Shown here: positions 8,409-16,645 of the stretch, piece by piece
How the letters are laid out: each line of letters starts with the position of its first letter
Numbering within the stretch: position 1 is the stretch's first letter
Assembly (NCBI GenBank): GCA_035624455.1
Contig: DASPRM010000004.1
Coordinates: 1-64,000, forward strand
Direction: 5' to 3'
Source: Terriglobales bacterium
GTDB taxonomy: Bacteria > Acidobacteriota > Terriglobia > Terriglobales > Acidobacteriaceae
DNA: 64,000 bases
The notes under the pieces: generated by a model
Databases searched by the model: none
Seen by the model: the letters and a program-made list of their open reading frames with translations, nothing else
Told to the model about the DNA's origin: nothing
Made by a program: the position numbers and the translations under genes

Positions 8409-11400
8409 TGAAGTTTACGGACCTCTTTATTAAGCGGCCAGTTCTCGCAATTTGCGTGAACCTGGTGATTCTGATCGCGGGCCTTCAGGCCATCAGGTCG
8501 CTGAGCGTACGTCAGTATCCGCGCAGCGATATCGCGGAGGTGCAGGTCACCACGGTTTATACCGGAGCCAACGCTGACCTGGTGCGCGGATTCATCACGA
8601 CTCCCCTGGAACGAGTGATCGCGAGCGCAGACGGCATCGATTACATGGAGTCGTCGAGCGCACAGGGCCTGAGCACGATCACCGTCCATCTCAAGCTCAA
8701 CTACGATACCAACGCGGCGCTCACTCAAATTCAGGCGAAGGTGGCGCAGGTCCGAAATGATTTGCCGCCGGAGGCCGAGGCGCCGGTAATCGAGCTGCAA
8801 ACCGCCGATAACCAATTTGCATCGATCTACCTGGGGTTTTCGTCCTCCGAACTGGATCAGAACCAGATCACCGATTACCTGACCCGTGTTGTTCAGCCTA
8901 AGCTGAGCGCGATCAGCGGCGTGCAGCGCGCCGATATTCTTGGCAAACGCACCTTTGCCATGCGCGTGTGGCTCAAGCCAGAGAAGATGGCAGCGCTCGG
9001 CATCTCCCCATCACAGGTGTGGGACGCGCTGGCGAACAACAACTATCTTTCTGCCCTGGGGCGGACCAAGGGCTCAATGGTTTCGGTGAACCTGGTAGCC
9101 AATACCAATTTGCGCACCGCGGAAGAATTTCGCCAGCTGGTGGTGAAGCAGGACAAAAGCACCATCGTTCGTTTAGGCGAGATTGCCGACGTGGTGCTGG
9201 GCGCAGAAACCTATGACGAGGATGTTCGCTTCAACGGGGAGGCCGCCACCTTCATGGGTATCTGGGTGCTGCCCACGGCGAACTCGCTCGAGGTCATTCA
9301 AAAGGTTCGAGAAGCGATTCCGGGGATTCGAGAGCAATTGCCGGCCGGTATGAAGGTGGGGATCCCTTACGATTCCACGGCCTATATTCAGGACGCGATC
9401 AAGGAAGTCTTGAGCACGCTGAGCGAGACCCTGTTGATCGTCATTGTGGTCATCTTCCTCTTCCTGGGCTCGTTCCGCTCCGTGCTGATCCCGATCGTCG
9501 CGATTCCCATCTCGCTGATTGGCGCTGTTTTCCTGATGCTGGTGGCGGGATTTACGATCAACCTGCTGACGTTGCTGGCGATCGTGCTTTCGGTCGGACT
9601 GGTGGTGGACGACGCCATCGTCATGGTGGAGAACGTAGAACGACATCTACACCAAGGCAAGACCCCCTTCCGCGCAGCGATTGACGCCGCCCGTGAGCTG
9701 GTGGGCCCGATCATCGCGATGACCATCACGCTCGCGGCGGTGTATGCCCCCGTCGGTATCCAGGGAGGATTGACGGGCGCGCTCTTCCGCGAATTTGCGT
9801 TTACTCTGGCGGGCGCCGTGGTGGTTTCCGGCATTGTCGCCTTGACTCTGTCGCCCATGATGGGCTCGAAGTTGCTGCGTGCCGGGGACACTGAGAAGGG
9901 TTTCTCCGGCTGGATCAATCGTCGTTTTGAGAGCGTGCGCAGGGCCTACGCGCGAACCCTCACGGGCACGCTGCAATACCGGCCGGTAGTTCTCGGTGTG
10001 TGGGTAATTGTCGCGCTGCTGATCGTTCCTTTCTACATGTTTTCGCAGCGCGAGCTGGCTCCGGCGGAAGACCAGGGAGTGGTCTTCGGTGTCGTGCAGG
10101 CATCGGCCAACTCAACCATTGATCAGACCAAGCTCTTCTCGACCCAGATCTATGACGTGTACCACTCTTTCCCCGAAAGCGAGAGCGTCTTTCAGATCAT
10201 GGATCCCAACGGTGGCTTTGGTGGCATGGTGACCAAACCCTGGAGCCAGCGCAAGAGAACCGCGCAGCAACTGCTGGTGGCGTCGACGGGGCCCTTATCG
10301 AAGATTGCCGGGGTTCGCGTAATTCCGCTAACCCCACCCCCGCTGCCGGGCGGCGGGAATTTTCCCGTCGATTTCGTGATCGCTTCCTCAGCTGAGCCGC
10401 AGCAGCTCGTCCAGATCGCGAATCAGCTTGTGGCAAAGGCATTTGCCAGCGGGATGTTCATCTACGCTGACTCTGACTTGAAGTTTGACCAGCCGCAGGC
10501 CGAGGTTGTCTTTGACCGTGACAAACTGCGCTCGGAAGGCGTGGATCTGAGCCAGGTTGGCAAGGATCTTTCCACCATGCTCGGTGGAAACTACGTGAAT
10601 CGGTTCAGCATCCAGGGGCAGAGCTATAAAGTGATTCCACAGGTCAAGCGCGTCGAGCGCTTGACGCCGGAACAACTTTCGCAGATCTACGTCAGAGGGG
10701 CGGATAACAAACTTGTCCCGCTGTCGACCTTTGCTTCGTTGAAGACGACCACGGAGCCGCGCGAGCTAAAGAAATTCCAGCAGCTCAATGCAGTGCGGAT
10801 TCAGGGCGTAATCCCGCCAGGGGTCCCGCTCGATCAGGCACTGAGTTTTCTGGAGACCGAAGCCAAGAAGATGTTGCCGCAGGGCTTCAACATTGACTAC
10901 GCGGGCGAGTCGCGTCAGCTGCGGGTGGAGGGAAGCAAGTTTCTTGGAACGTTCCTGCTATCGGCAGTCTTGATCTATCTTGTGCTGGCGGCGCAGTTCG
11001 AAAGCTTCCGCGATCCCTTCATTATTCTTGCCGGATCAGTGCCCCTGGCGATTTCTGGCGCGCTGTTGTTTTCGTTCCTGGGCTTCACGACGCTTAACAT
11101 CTACAGCCAGGTGGGACTGATTACTCTGGTGGGTTTGGTGTCCAAGAATGGCATTCTGATCGTCGAATTCGCCAACCATCTGCAGGAGACAGGAAAGGAA
11201 AAGCTGGCTGCGGTGATCGAGGCGGCCACCACTCGTCTGCGCCCGATTTTGATGACCACCGCCGCTACCGTGGTCGGCCACTTCCCACTGGTGCTGGCCA
11301 AGGGTCCCGGAGCCGGCGCGCGCAACAGCATCGGCATCATGCTGGTCAGCGGCATGATCATTGGAACGATATTCACATTGTTCGTAGTGCCGTCGATTTA

Positions 11401-11491
11401 CATGCTGGTGGCGCGACGACATGAGGGGCTGCCGTCAGAGGAACAGCGCTCCGAAGGCGATGTGCCCGAGCTGGCCGAGGCGGCGGTGTAA
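8408..11491 (+). CDS. RND multidrug efflux transporter permease (AcrB/MexF type)
   Basis: Proton-driven inner-membrane pump of 1027 aa, typical for the hydrophobe/amphiphile efflux family. Two homologous halves each begin with a transmembrane helix and a large periplasmic loop: first helix 'RPVLAICVNLVILIAGLQAI', then the loop starting 'YPRSDIAEVQVTTVYTGA'. Transmembrane helix 4 carries the paired Asp residues of the proton relay in 'LVVDDAIVMVENV'. The second half shows 'IYSQVGLITLVGLVSKNGIL' and 'GARNSIGIMLVSGM'. The GTG start overlaps the adaptor stop (TAGTG). Substrate cannot be predicted; antibiotics, solvents or bile-like amphiphiles are usual for the family. Confidence 0.95.
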   Translation: MKFTDLFIKRPVLAICVNLVILIAGLQAIRSLSVRQYPRSDIAEVQVTTVYTGANADLVRGFITTPLERVIASADGIDYMESSSAQGLSTITVHLKLNYDTNAALTQIQAKVAQVRNDLPPEAEAPVIELQTADNQFASIYLGFSSSELDQNQITDYLTRVVQPKLSAISGVQRADILGKRTFAMRVWLKPEKMAALGISPSQVWDALANNNYLSALGRTKGSMVSVNLVANTNLRTAEEFRQLVVKQDKSTIVRLGEIADVVLGAETYDEDVRFNGEAATFMGIWVLPTANSLEVIQKVREAIPGIREQLPAGMKVGIPYDSTAYIQDAIKEVLSTLSETLLIVIVVIFLFLGSFRSVLIPIVAIPISLIGAVFLMLVAGFTINLLTLLAIVLSVGLVVDDAIVMVENVERHLHQGKTPFRAAIDAARELVGPIIAMTITLAAVYAPVGIQGGLTGALFREFAFTLAGAVVVSGIVALTLSPMMGSKLLRAGDTEKGFSGWINRRFESVRRAYARTLTGTLQYRPVVLGVWVIVALLIVPFYMFSQRELAPAEDQGVVFGVVQASANSTIDQTKLFSTQIYDVYHSFPESESVFQIMDPNGGFGGMVTKPWSQRKRTAQQLLVASTGPLSKIAGVRVIPLTPPPLPGGGNFPVDFVIASSAEPQQLVQIANQLVAKAFASGMFIYADSDLKFDQPQAEVVFDRDKLRSEGVDLSQVGKDLSTMLGGNYVNRFSIQGQSYKVIPQVKRVERLTPEQLSQIYVRGADNKLVPLSTFASLKTTTEPRELKKFQQLNAVRIQGVIPPGVPLDQALSFLETEAKKMLPQGFNIDYAGESRQLRVEGSKFLGTFLLSAVLIYLVLAAQFESFRDPFIILAGSVPLAISGALLFSFLGFTTLNIYSQVGLITLVGLVSKNGILIVEFANHLQETGKEKLAAVIEAATTRLRPILMTTAATVVGHFPLVLAKGPGAGARNSIGIMLVSGMIIGTIFTLFVVPSIYMLVARRHEGLPSEEQRSEGDVPELAEAAV

Positions 11492-11547
11492 GAGGCGCGT
11501 CTGGCGATCTCTTCGCCGCAGTGATGGCAGTCACGAGGAGATAGGTC

Positions 11548-12228
11548 CTACACGGTGGGGGCCGATTCCAATGTGGAGCGCCGCTTCAGCAGGAATTGCT
11601 CAAATTCTGTAATGCCCTGCCCGGTGCGCACAGACACTTTCAGAACCGGCATGCCGGGGCGCACCAGTTGAATGTTCTGGATCAGCGCGTCGAGATCGAA
11701 GCCCAGCACATCAGTCAGATCCAGCTTGGTCACCAACGCTGCATCCGCGGTGTTAAAAATTGTCGGATACTTGAGCGGCTTGTCCTCACCTTCCGGAGTA
11801 GAAACGAGGACTATGCGCAGGTTTTCGCCCAGATCGAAGCTCGAAGGACACACCAGATTCCCAACATTCTCGATGAAAAGGAAATCGAATTCTTCCAGCG
11901 TCCAGGTTTCAACTGCTCTTTCCACCATGGTGGCATCGAGATGGCAAACCGTGCCGGTTGTGATCTGCTTTACTGGGGCACCGAAACGGGCCAAGCGGGC
12001 AGCATCATTTTCAGTCGCAAGATCCCCCACCAGGGCAGCAATCCGGTGATCACGGCCGAGGTCAGTGAGTACTCGTTCGAGGAGCGTAGTCTTGCCGGCG
12101 CCCGGACTCGAAACCAAACTAATCACCTGCACCCCGGCGCGGTGGAACCGGTCACGCAGGCGGCGGGCCACGAGATCATTCTCTTTCAGAATCTTGCGTC
12201 GAACCTCTACCATGCGTGGTTCGCTCAT
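11548..12228 (-). CDS. hypB: Hydrogenase nickel-incorporation GTPase HypB
   Basis: GTPase that drives nickel delivery to [NiFe]-hydrogenase large subunits; 226 aa. The P-loop is 'SSPGAGKTT' (about residue 40). The G-domain metal site is present as Cys-His in 'TGTVCHLDA' and Cys in 'NLVCPSSFD'; the guanine-specificity motif reads 'TKLDL' instead of NKxD. The N-terminus lacks the CxxCGC nickel motif and His-rich stretch found in some HypB proteins. Its ATG overlaps the hypA stop by 4 bp, so the pair is coupled. No hydrogenase structural gene lies in the window, so the client enzyme must be encoded elsewhere or be lost. Confidence 0.95.
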   Translation of the reverse strand: MSEPRMVEVRRKILKENDLVARRLRDRFHRAGVQVISLVSSPGAGKTTLLERVLTDLGRDHRIAALVGDLATENDAARLARFGAPVKQITTGTVCHLDATMVERAVETWTLEEFDFLFIENVGNLVCPSSFDLGENLRIVLVSTPEGEDKPLKYPTIFNTADAALVTKLDLTDVLGFDLDALIQNIQLVRPGMPVLKVSVRTGQGITEFEQFLLKRRSTLESAPTV

Positions 12229-12572
12229 CCGTCAATCTCCATTCCGGTAATTTCTAATTCCTCGCCGTGAACCACGCGCGCGGCGAGTGCCCCACATTCG
12301 GCGCATATCAATATCGGAAATGATTCGATCGGCCGCTCTGATCCGCATGCGGAACAGAGGACCACGACGTCTACATCCTCGATGATTAGCCGGGATTTTG
12401 CCAGAGGCGTCTCCTCAGATGCGACCCCATAAGAAAACAGCAGTGCATCTTTATCCACACCTGAGAGCCTGCCGAGGCGGAGGTGTATTGCGGAAGCCTG
12501 CGAAATGCCCCGGCGCTGCATCTCTTCCAGCGCGCCATCCACGATGTTTAGAGCGATCGTGAGTTCGTGCAT
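12225..12572 (-). CDS. hypA: Hydrogenase nickel chaperone HypA
   Basis: Nickel metallochaperone that works with HypB; 115 aa, the usual length. The start is placed at ATG 12572 because this yields Met-His-Glu, and HypA binds nickel through His2; an in-frame GTG two codons upstream would bury that His. The zinc site is formed by 'CSAC' (about residue 73) and 'CAEC' (about residue 91). The gene lies directly downstream of a 35-codon ORF and a degraded hydrogenase maturation protease, all on the minus strand, suggesting a partly decayed hydrogenase-maturation operon. Confidence 0.94.
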   Translation of the reverse strand: MHELTIALNIVDGALEEMQRRGISQASAIHLRLGRLSGVDKDALLFSYGVASEETPLAKSRLIIEDVDVVVLCSACGSERPIESFPILICAECGALAARVVHGEELEITGMEIDG

Positions 12573-12581
12573 CCGCACGCC

Positions 12582-12689
12582 CTACATTGCTTTCATCCTG
12601 GTGTAGCGTTTGTCGCCGCGGAAATACACTAACGAATAAATAAGGGCAGCAAGACTGCCCCACTTCATCAACTTGCCTATAGCTGACAT
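12582..12689 (-). CDS. Putative 35-aa single-span membrane protein upstream of hypA
   Basis: A short open frame with an ATG at 12689 and GGAGAAAG at good spacing before it. The product is one predicted membrane helix ('WGSLAALIYSLVYF', about residues 10-23) followed by a basic tail 'RGDKRYTRMKAM'. The stop lies 9 bp before the hypA start, giving operon-like spacing. From memory, small proteins with a helix plus a 'KRY..(I/M)K.M'-like tail (DUF6893 type) occur next to hydrogenase maturation genes. The resemblance is by eye only and the sequence is short, so it may be coincidence. Confidence 0.5.
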   Translation of the reverse strand: MSAIGKLMKWGSLAALIYSLVYFRGDKRYTRMKAM

Positions 12690-12701
12690 TGCTTTCTCCG
12701 G

Positions 12702-12960
12702 CTATGCCGGAGTTGCTCCTGTGCGGAAACGAATAATCATTTCCTCGATCACTATTCTCGCACCGTTCGGGCTCATCGTGTACTGCGTTCCGGGTTCGCC
12801 AACGCGGGGCAGCGCATCCACCAAAATCACCAGGCCCAGTGCTCCATGAGCGCGTACGCCAGGTCGCGCCGCGCGGTGATGAGCCAGCCATTTCCGTCCG
12901 GGTCCGTCAACGTGGCGAACGAGCGGTAGCGCGTGACCGGGCCTGGATGGCTGCCTCCAG
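12702..12960 (-). pseudogene. Chimeric relic: glyoxalase-like C-terminus joined to a frameshifted hydrogenase maturation protease
   Basis: No intact gene fits here, but two family signatures are readable on the minus strand. From about 12960 to 12875 the frame reads 'RYRSFATLTDPDGNGWLI', the usual C-terminal strand of glyoxalase/VOC proteins. It runs in frame into 'DLAYALMEH' (about 12866-12840). A shift to another frame then gives 'LVILVDALPRVGEPGTQY' and ends at a TAG at 12702. 'DLAYAL...LVILVDA.PR.G.PGT' is the core of HycI/HoxW-type hydrogenase maturation endopeptidases. The N-terminal metal-binding region is missing. This is best read as remains of a maturation protease next to hypA, partly deleted and fused to a glyoxalase remnant. 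Confidence 0.6.
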
Positions 12961-13005
12961 CGCTGCGTGGTAACGACCGTCGCGTTTCGACCATCGCATT
13001 GCGGA

Positions 13006-13464
13006 TCAAGCTACCTGTGTGGCGCCTCCGCTGTCGATCAAATTGGTCACAACGTTGATGTTGCCGTGGGTGGCTTTGGAATATGGACACTCCAAGTGTG
13101 CTCCCTCCACGAGTTTCTGGGCAACTTCGCGGTCTATACCTGGCAGGCTTACATTGAGACGAGCCTGAATGAAATAACCACCATTGGTTGTGCCCAAGTC
13201 CACTTCGGCGTCAACGGCAGCATCCACTGGCAGCCTGACTTTCATTCTGCCGGCGACGATCTTTATAGCCGACAGATAGCACGCTGACCAACCCACAGCG
13301 AACAACTGCTCTGGATTCGTACCGGTGCCGTGGGTTCCGGGAACCGAAAGCCTGACATCCAAGTGGCCGTCGGAGGTGCGCGATGCTCCTCCCTCCCGGC
13401 CACCTGTCGTGTGCGCTTTGGCGGTATAGAGAATTTTGTCGATGGGGGTTATGCCCTGTGTCAT
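13006..13464 (-). CDS. ohr: Organic hydroperoxide resistance protein (Ohr/OsmC family)
   Basis: Thiol peroxidase that reduces organic hydroperoxides, usually with lipoylated partners, in the cytoplasm; 152 aa. The two reactive cysteines are present: the peroxidatic Cys in 'VGWSACYLSAI' (about residue 61) and the resolving Cys in 'HLECPYSKATHGN' (about residue 125). The N-terminal 'ILYTAKAHTTGGREGGASRT' is typical of Ohr rather than OsmC. No OhrR-type regulator is adjacent. It is followed on the same strand by the glyoxalase/maturation-protease relic. Confidence 0.93.
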   Translation of the reverse strand: MTQGITPIDKILYTAKAHTTGGREGGASRTSDGHLDVRLSVPGTHGTGTNPEQLFAVGWSACYLSAIKIVAGRMKVRLPVDAAVDAEVDLGTTNGGYFIQARLNVSLPGIDREVAQKLVEGAHLECPYSKATHGNINVVTNLIDSGGATQVA

Positions 13465-13672
13465 GGCGAGTTCTCCCTTATTTGAATTTGGTGGTGAAAG
13501 AACGCTTGATCAATGCACGACTCGCAATTCAAGTCAGAAATGCAGGGACGAAACTATCGGAAGGGTATGGATTCATACCTTCGCATGAGTTGACATGCCT
13601 CGCACCTGCCCGGATTCAACAAATTTCTTTGAGGATGCCGAAAAGCGGTTCGTGCGTAGCATCAAACTTCGC

Positions 13673-14485
13673 CTACACGTATGCCGACCGGAGCATCTCG
13701 GCAGCGCTTTCGTCGAGCAGTTCGCGGCGACGCAACTCTTCGAAGCGATGCAAGAGCTCCTCGACCTGCAGGCGCTGCTTGGCCGTACCACAGCAATCGA
13801 TGGTGGTTCGGCCTTCGTACATCATCACCAGGCGGTCTCCCACATTGACCGCCTGCTGCATGGAATGGGTGACCATGAGGGTGGTCAGATGGTGATGCTG
13901 GACAACCTGGCGGGTAAGGCGAATGATCTGCTCGGCGCTTTTGGGGTCGAGGGCGGCGGTGTGTTCATCGAGTAAGAGCAGCTCAGGGCGGACGAGGGTT
14001 GCCATCATCAATGTGATCGCCTGCCGCTGCCCGCCGGAAAGCAGGCCGATGGGAGTTTGGAAGCGGTCTTCCAATCCCAAACCAAGGCTGGCCAGCTGAT
14101 GGCGGAGCTCTGCGCCTGAGCGGCGGCCCAGCGCCCAGCCCAGGCCGCGAGGTTGACCGCGTCTGGAGGCAAGGGCAAGATTCTCTCCGACGGTCAAATT
14201 GGGAGCGGTCCCGCTAAATGGATTCTGGAAAACGCGGCTGATAAGCCGCGCGCGGCGGTGCTCCGGCCAATGGGTGATGTTGCGTCCGCCCAAATGGATG
14301 CTGCCGCCATCCGGCAAGACCGACCCCGCAATGGCATTCAACAAGGTGCTCTTACCCGAGCCGTTGGTTCCAATCACCACCACGAAAGAGCCGGCTTCGA
14401 TTTCCAGGCAAACGTGGTCCAATGCCAGCACGGTATTGCCGGCATCAGCCTTGAAGGTCTTGGTCACCTCACGCAGCGTGAGCAT
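13673..14485 (-). CDS. ABC transporter ATP-binding protein
   Basis: Cytoplasmic ATPase subunit, 270 aa. Walker A 'GTNGSGKST' (about residue 36), Q-loop 'RVFQNPFSGT', signature 'LLSGGQRQA', Walker B 'LLLLDEHTAALDP' and H-loop 'MVTHSM' are all intact. ATG 14485 overlaps the 3' end of the permease gene by 17 bp, which supports this start over one at 14548. It is the last gene of a substrate-binding protein/STAS/permease/ATPase operon. The family is the poorly characterised COG1101-type transporter associated with PF04392 binding proteins (some are tryptophan or tyrosine importers); the substrate here is unknown. Confidence 0.92.
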   Translation of the reverse strand: MLTLREVTKTFKADAGNTVLALDHVCLEIEAGSFVVVIGTNGSGKSTLLNAIAGSVLPDGGSIHLGGRNITHWPEHRRARLISRVFQNPFSGTAPNLTVGENLALASRRGQPRGLGWALGRRSGAELRHQLASLGLGLEDRFQTPIGLLSGGQRQAITLMMATLVRPELLLLDEHTAALDPKSAEQIIRLTRQVVQHHHLTTLMVTHSMQQAVNVGDRLVMMYEGRTTIDCCGTAKQRLQVEELLHRFEELRRRELLDESAAEMLRSAYV

Positions 14486-15413
14486 GGCGTAATTTGAGGC
14501 GTCGAATATGAAACCGACGTGTGATAGATGGCACCACCAGCGCAACAAAAACGAAGGCAGCCGTAATCAGTTTCAGGTCGTTCGGATCCAGACCCCAGCG
14601 GAGTGCGATAGCCACCATCAGCCGGAACAGCACCGATCCAATTATGGTTCCTGCTATGGTGAAAGCCAGGTTGCTGGAACTGATCAGGGCTTCGCCGATA
14701 ATGACGCTAGCCAAGCCCCAAACCACCATGCCGATTCCCATCTGCACGTCGGCGAAGCCTTGATACTGAGCGAGCATCGCCCCGGACAACCCGACCAGCC
14801 CGTTGGACAATGCCAAACCGAGAACCGTCATGTTTTCGACGCTCACCGCAAGAGCGCGGATCATCTGCGGGTTGTCGCCGGTGGCGCGCATGGCGGTGCC
14901 CAGGTTGGTGCGGAAGAAACCATAGAGTGCCAATCCGATTACGATCGCCGAGAGAAAGGCAAAAAACAGCGAGGTGGCATCGCGTAGGGCAATTTCCCAG
15001 CCCAGGATATGGACCACATGCGCAGACCATATGCGCTGGGCGGCACTCTCCCCGAGGCTCGGAAGAGTGCGGCTGGACATAAGGGGCAGATTGCTTTTGC
15101 CCATCACATGAAGATTGATGGAATAAAGAGCGGTCATGGTGAGGATTCCAGCAAGCAGTTTGTTTATACCGAAGCGCGTATGAAACAACCCCGTGGCTGT
15201 GCCCGCGAGTGCGCCCGCGACCGCGCCTGCCGCAGTGGCCCACAGAGGATTGTGTCCTTTCACGATCAGAATGGCGGCCACGGAAGCGCCGAGGGTCAGC
15301 GAACCGTCGACGGTGATATCGGGAAAAGAGAAGATCCGAAAACTGATGTAGGTGCCCAAGGCGAGAAGCGACAGGATAAGGCCGATTGTCCAGGCGCTGA
15401 CGAGTAGAGTCAT
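14469..15413 (-). CDS. ABC transporter permease (COG4120-like)
   Basis: Inner-membrane subunit of 314 aa with about eight or nine hydrophobic segments. The N-terminus ('LILSLLALGTYISFRIFSFP', then 'DITVDGSLTLGASVAAILI') and 'LFHTRFGINKLLAGILTMTA' are typical of the branched-chain-permease-like family that partners PF04392 binding proteins. The ATG overlaps the stop of the STAS gene by 4 bp, and the 3' end overlaps the ATPase start, so the three genes are translationally coupled. Substrate is not predictable from sequence; aromatic amino acids are one possibility from family precedent. Confidence 0.88.
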   Translation of the reverse strand: MTLLVSAWTIGLILSLLALGTYISFRIFSFPDITVDGSLTLGASVAAILIVKGHNPLWATAAGAVAGALAGTATGLFHTRFGINKLLAGILTMTALYSINLHVMGKSNLPLMSSRTLPSLGESAAQRIWSAHVVHILGWEIALRDATSLFFAFLSAIVIGLALYGFFRTNLGTAMRATGDNPQMIRALAVSVENMTVLGLALSNGLVGLSGAMLAQYQGFADVQMGIGMVVWGLASVIIGEALISSSNLAFTIAGTIIGSVLFRLMVAIALRWGLDPNDLKLITAAFVFVALVVPSITRRFHIRRLKLRHAHAA

Positions 15414-16645
15414 ATGTTCCCATCCGGATGAAAATTAAGCCGGCCGATCCAGCAGGCGCCGCGCACCAGCGTAGTATCACCTGCGCCGTTGATCGGACGC
15501 TGATCGTTGAGCAGATGCAGTACGGAGGTGACAACCTGCGACTGAAAGGCGTTATGCGCAGTTGCCGGCAGTTCAAGTAGTCCACGCTGGATGGGACGGT
15601 AAGGGAACAGAGCAGCATGGAAGTGGCCGCGGATAGCGCTATCGGGATCCAAGGGCCGGAGGAATGGAAGTACTTCCGGCCAGGCATCGGAGCTGACAAT
15701 GCCGGCGGCGGCGACCGTGGAACGCGTGCCAGTGATCTCCGGCGCGAATGAAATGCACTCTCTAATTTTCGGGAAGTCCAGTTCTGTGGGCACTGCTGCC
15801 GGCGAGGATCTTAAGGCGGCGCCTACAACTCTCGACGCCTCCGCAATCATGGCAATCGCAATCGTAGTTGAACCCGAGATGTTCAGAGACTGGCGGACGA
15901 TCTCGAACAGTGTCCATCGCACATCGCGCCGGGAGTCAAAACGCAAAAACTGTGTCGGCATTCCATGGCACTCGATGCCATAGAGAACGTGTATCTCGGG
16001 CACGAACTCTTCAGCGGAGACCAGGTAGTCGGGAACAGAGGCGCCATCGGTGGGAAGATGCGCACAGCATCCGCCAAGAGCAACAAATTCCCCGAATCGA
16101 CATCGGCAGTCATCATAATCCGCCCCCAGTGCCCCAATTCCGAGCGCCAGATGAGAATCGGACAATTGCCGCGTTTGGCACGTTTCTGCAGAGATGTTCC
16201 CTCTCTTGACCACACTGGGAGAGTTGATGAGCCGGCACTCCATTCGTGCCGTGGGAGACAAGTTATAGACCTCAACCGTGCCACATTCCGTCTCTATGGT
16301 ATTGTTGGGTGCAGTTGTCGCGGAGGCAGCGATCGCCTGCTTGCCATCGCCGAACAAGATGGGCTCCAGCGCAACCAGCTTTAGGGTTGAGCGGACACGC
16401 TCGGAGGCTTTATCGATTACGAAGGTTCCGTGGATGGCTCGGAGTTGCCGGTAGACGCGCATCAAAATGCCAATACCTGCGGAACTGAGGAAATTAACGT
16501 CGGAGAGATCGAGGCGAAGATGGAGGGCGCCGTCGTTTACGGCAGTGTTGAGTCTTTGAGCAAGGAACTCGGACCAATAATTGTCCAACCGTCCCTTGAT
16601 GCTCAGCTCGAGCACATCACCGCGCTGTTGCTCGCTGATTTGCAT
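15410..16645 (-). CDS. STAS-domain protein with a large uncharacterised C-terminal domain
   Basis: Protein of 411 aa. Residues about 1-105 form a STAS domain like anti-sigma-factor antagonists: 'ISEQQRGDVLELSIKGRLD' then 'LDLSDVNFLSSAGIGILMRV', the latter containing the Ser that is phosphorylated in SpoIIAA-type proteins. The remaining 300 residues match no domain I can name with confidence; notable stretches are 'FGEFVALGGCCAHLPTDG', 'GHFHAALFPYRPIQRG' and 'VLHLLNDQRPI'. ATG 16645 follows GGGGAG. The gene overlaps the binding-protein gene by about 30 bp and the permease by 4 bp, so it probably regulates this transporter or reports its substrate. Not an obvious membrane protein. Confidence 0.75.
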   Translation of the reverse strand: MQISEQQRGDVLELSIKGRLDNYWSEFLAQRLNTAVNDGALHLRLDLSDVNFLSSAGIGILMRVYRQLRAIHGTFVIDKASERVRSTLKLVALEPILFGDGKQAIAASATTAPNNTIETECGTVEVYNLSPTARMECRLINSPSVVKRGNISAETCQTRQLSDSHLALGIGALGADYDDCRCRFGEFVALGGCCAHLPTDGASVPDYLVSAEEFVPEIHVLYGIECHGMPTQFLRFDSRRDVRWTLFEIVRQSLNISGSTTIAIAMIAEASRVVGAALRSSPAAVPTELDFPKIRECISFAPEITGTRSTVAAAGIVSSDAWPEVLPFLRPLDPDSAIRGHFHAALFPYRPIQRGLLELPATAHNAFQSQVVTSVLHLLNDQRPINGAGDTTLVRGACWIGRLNFHPDGNI

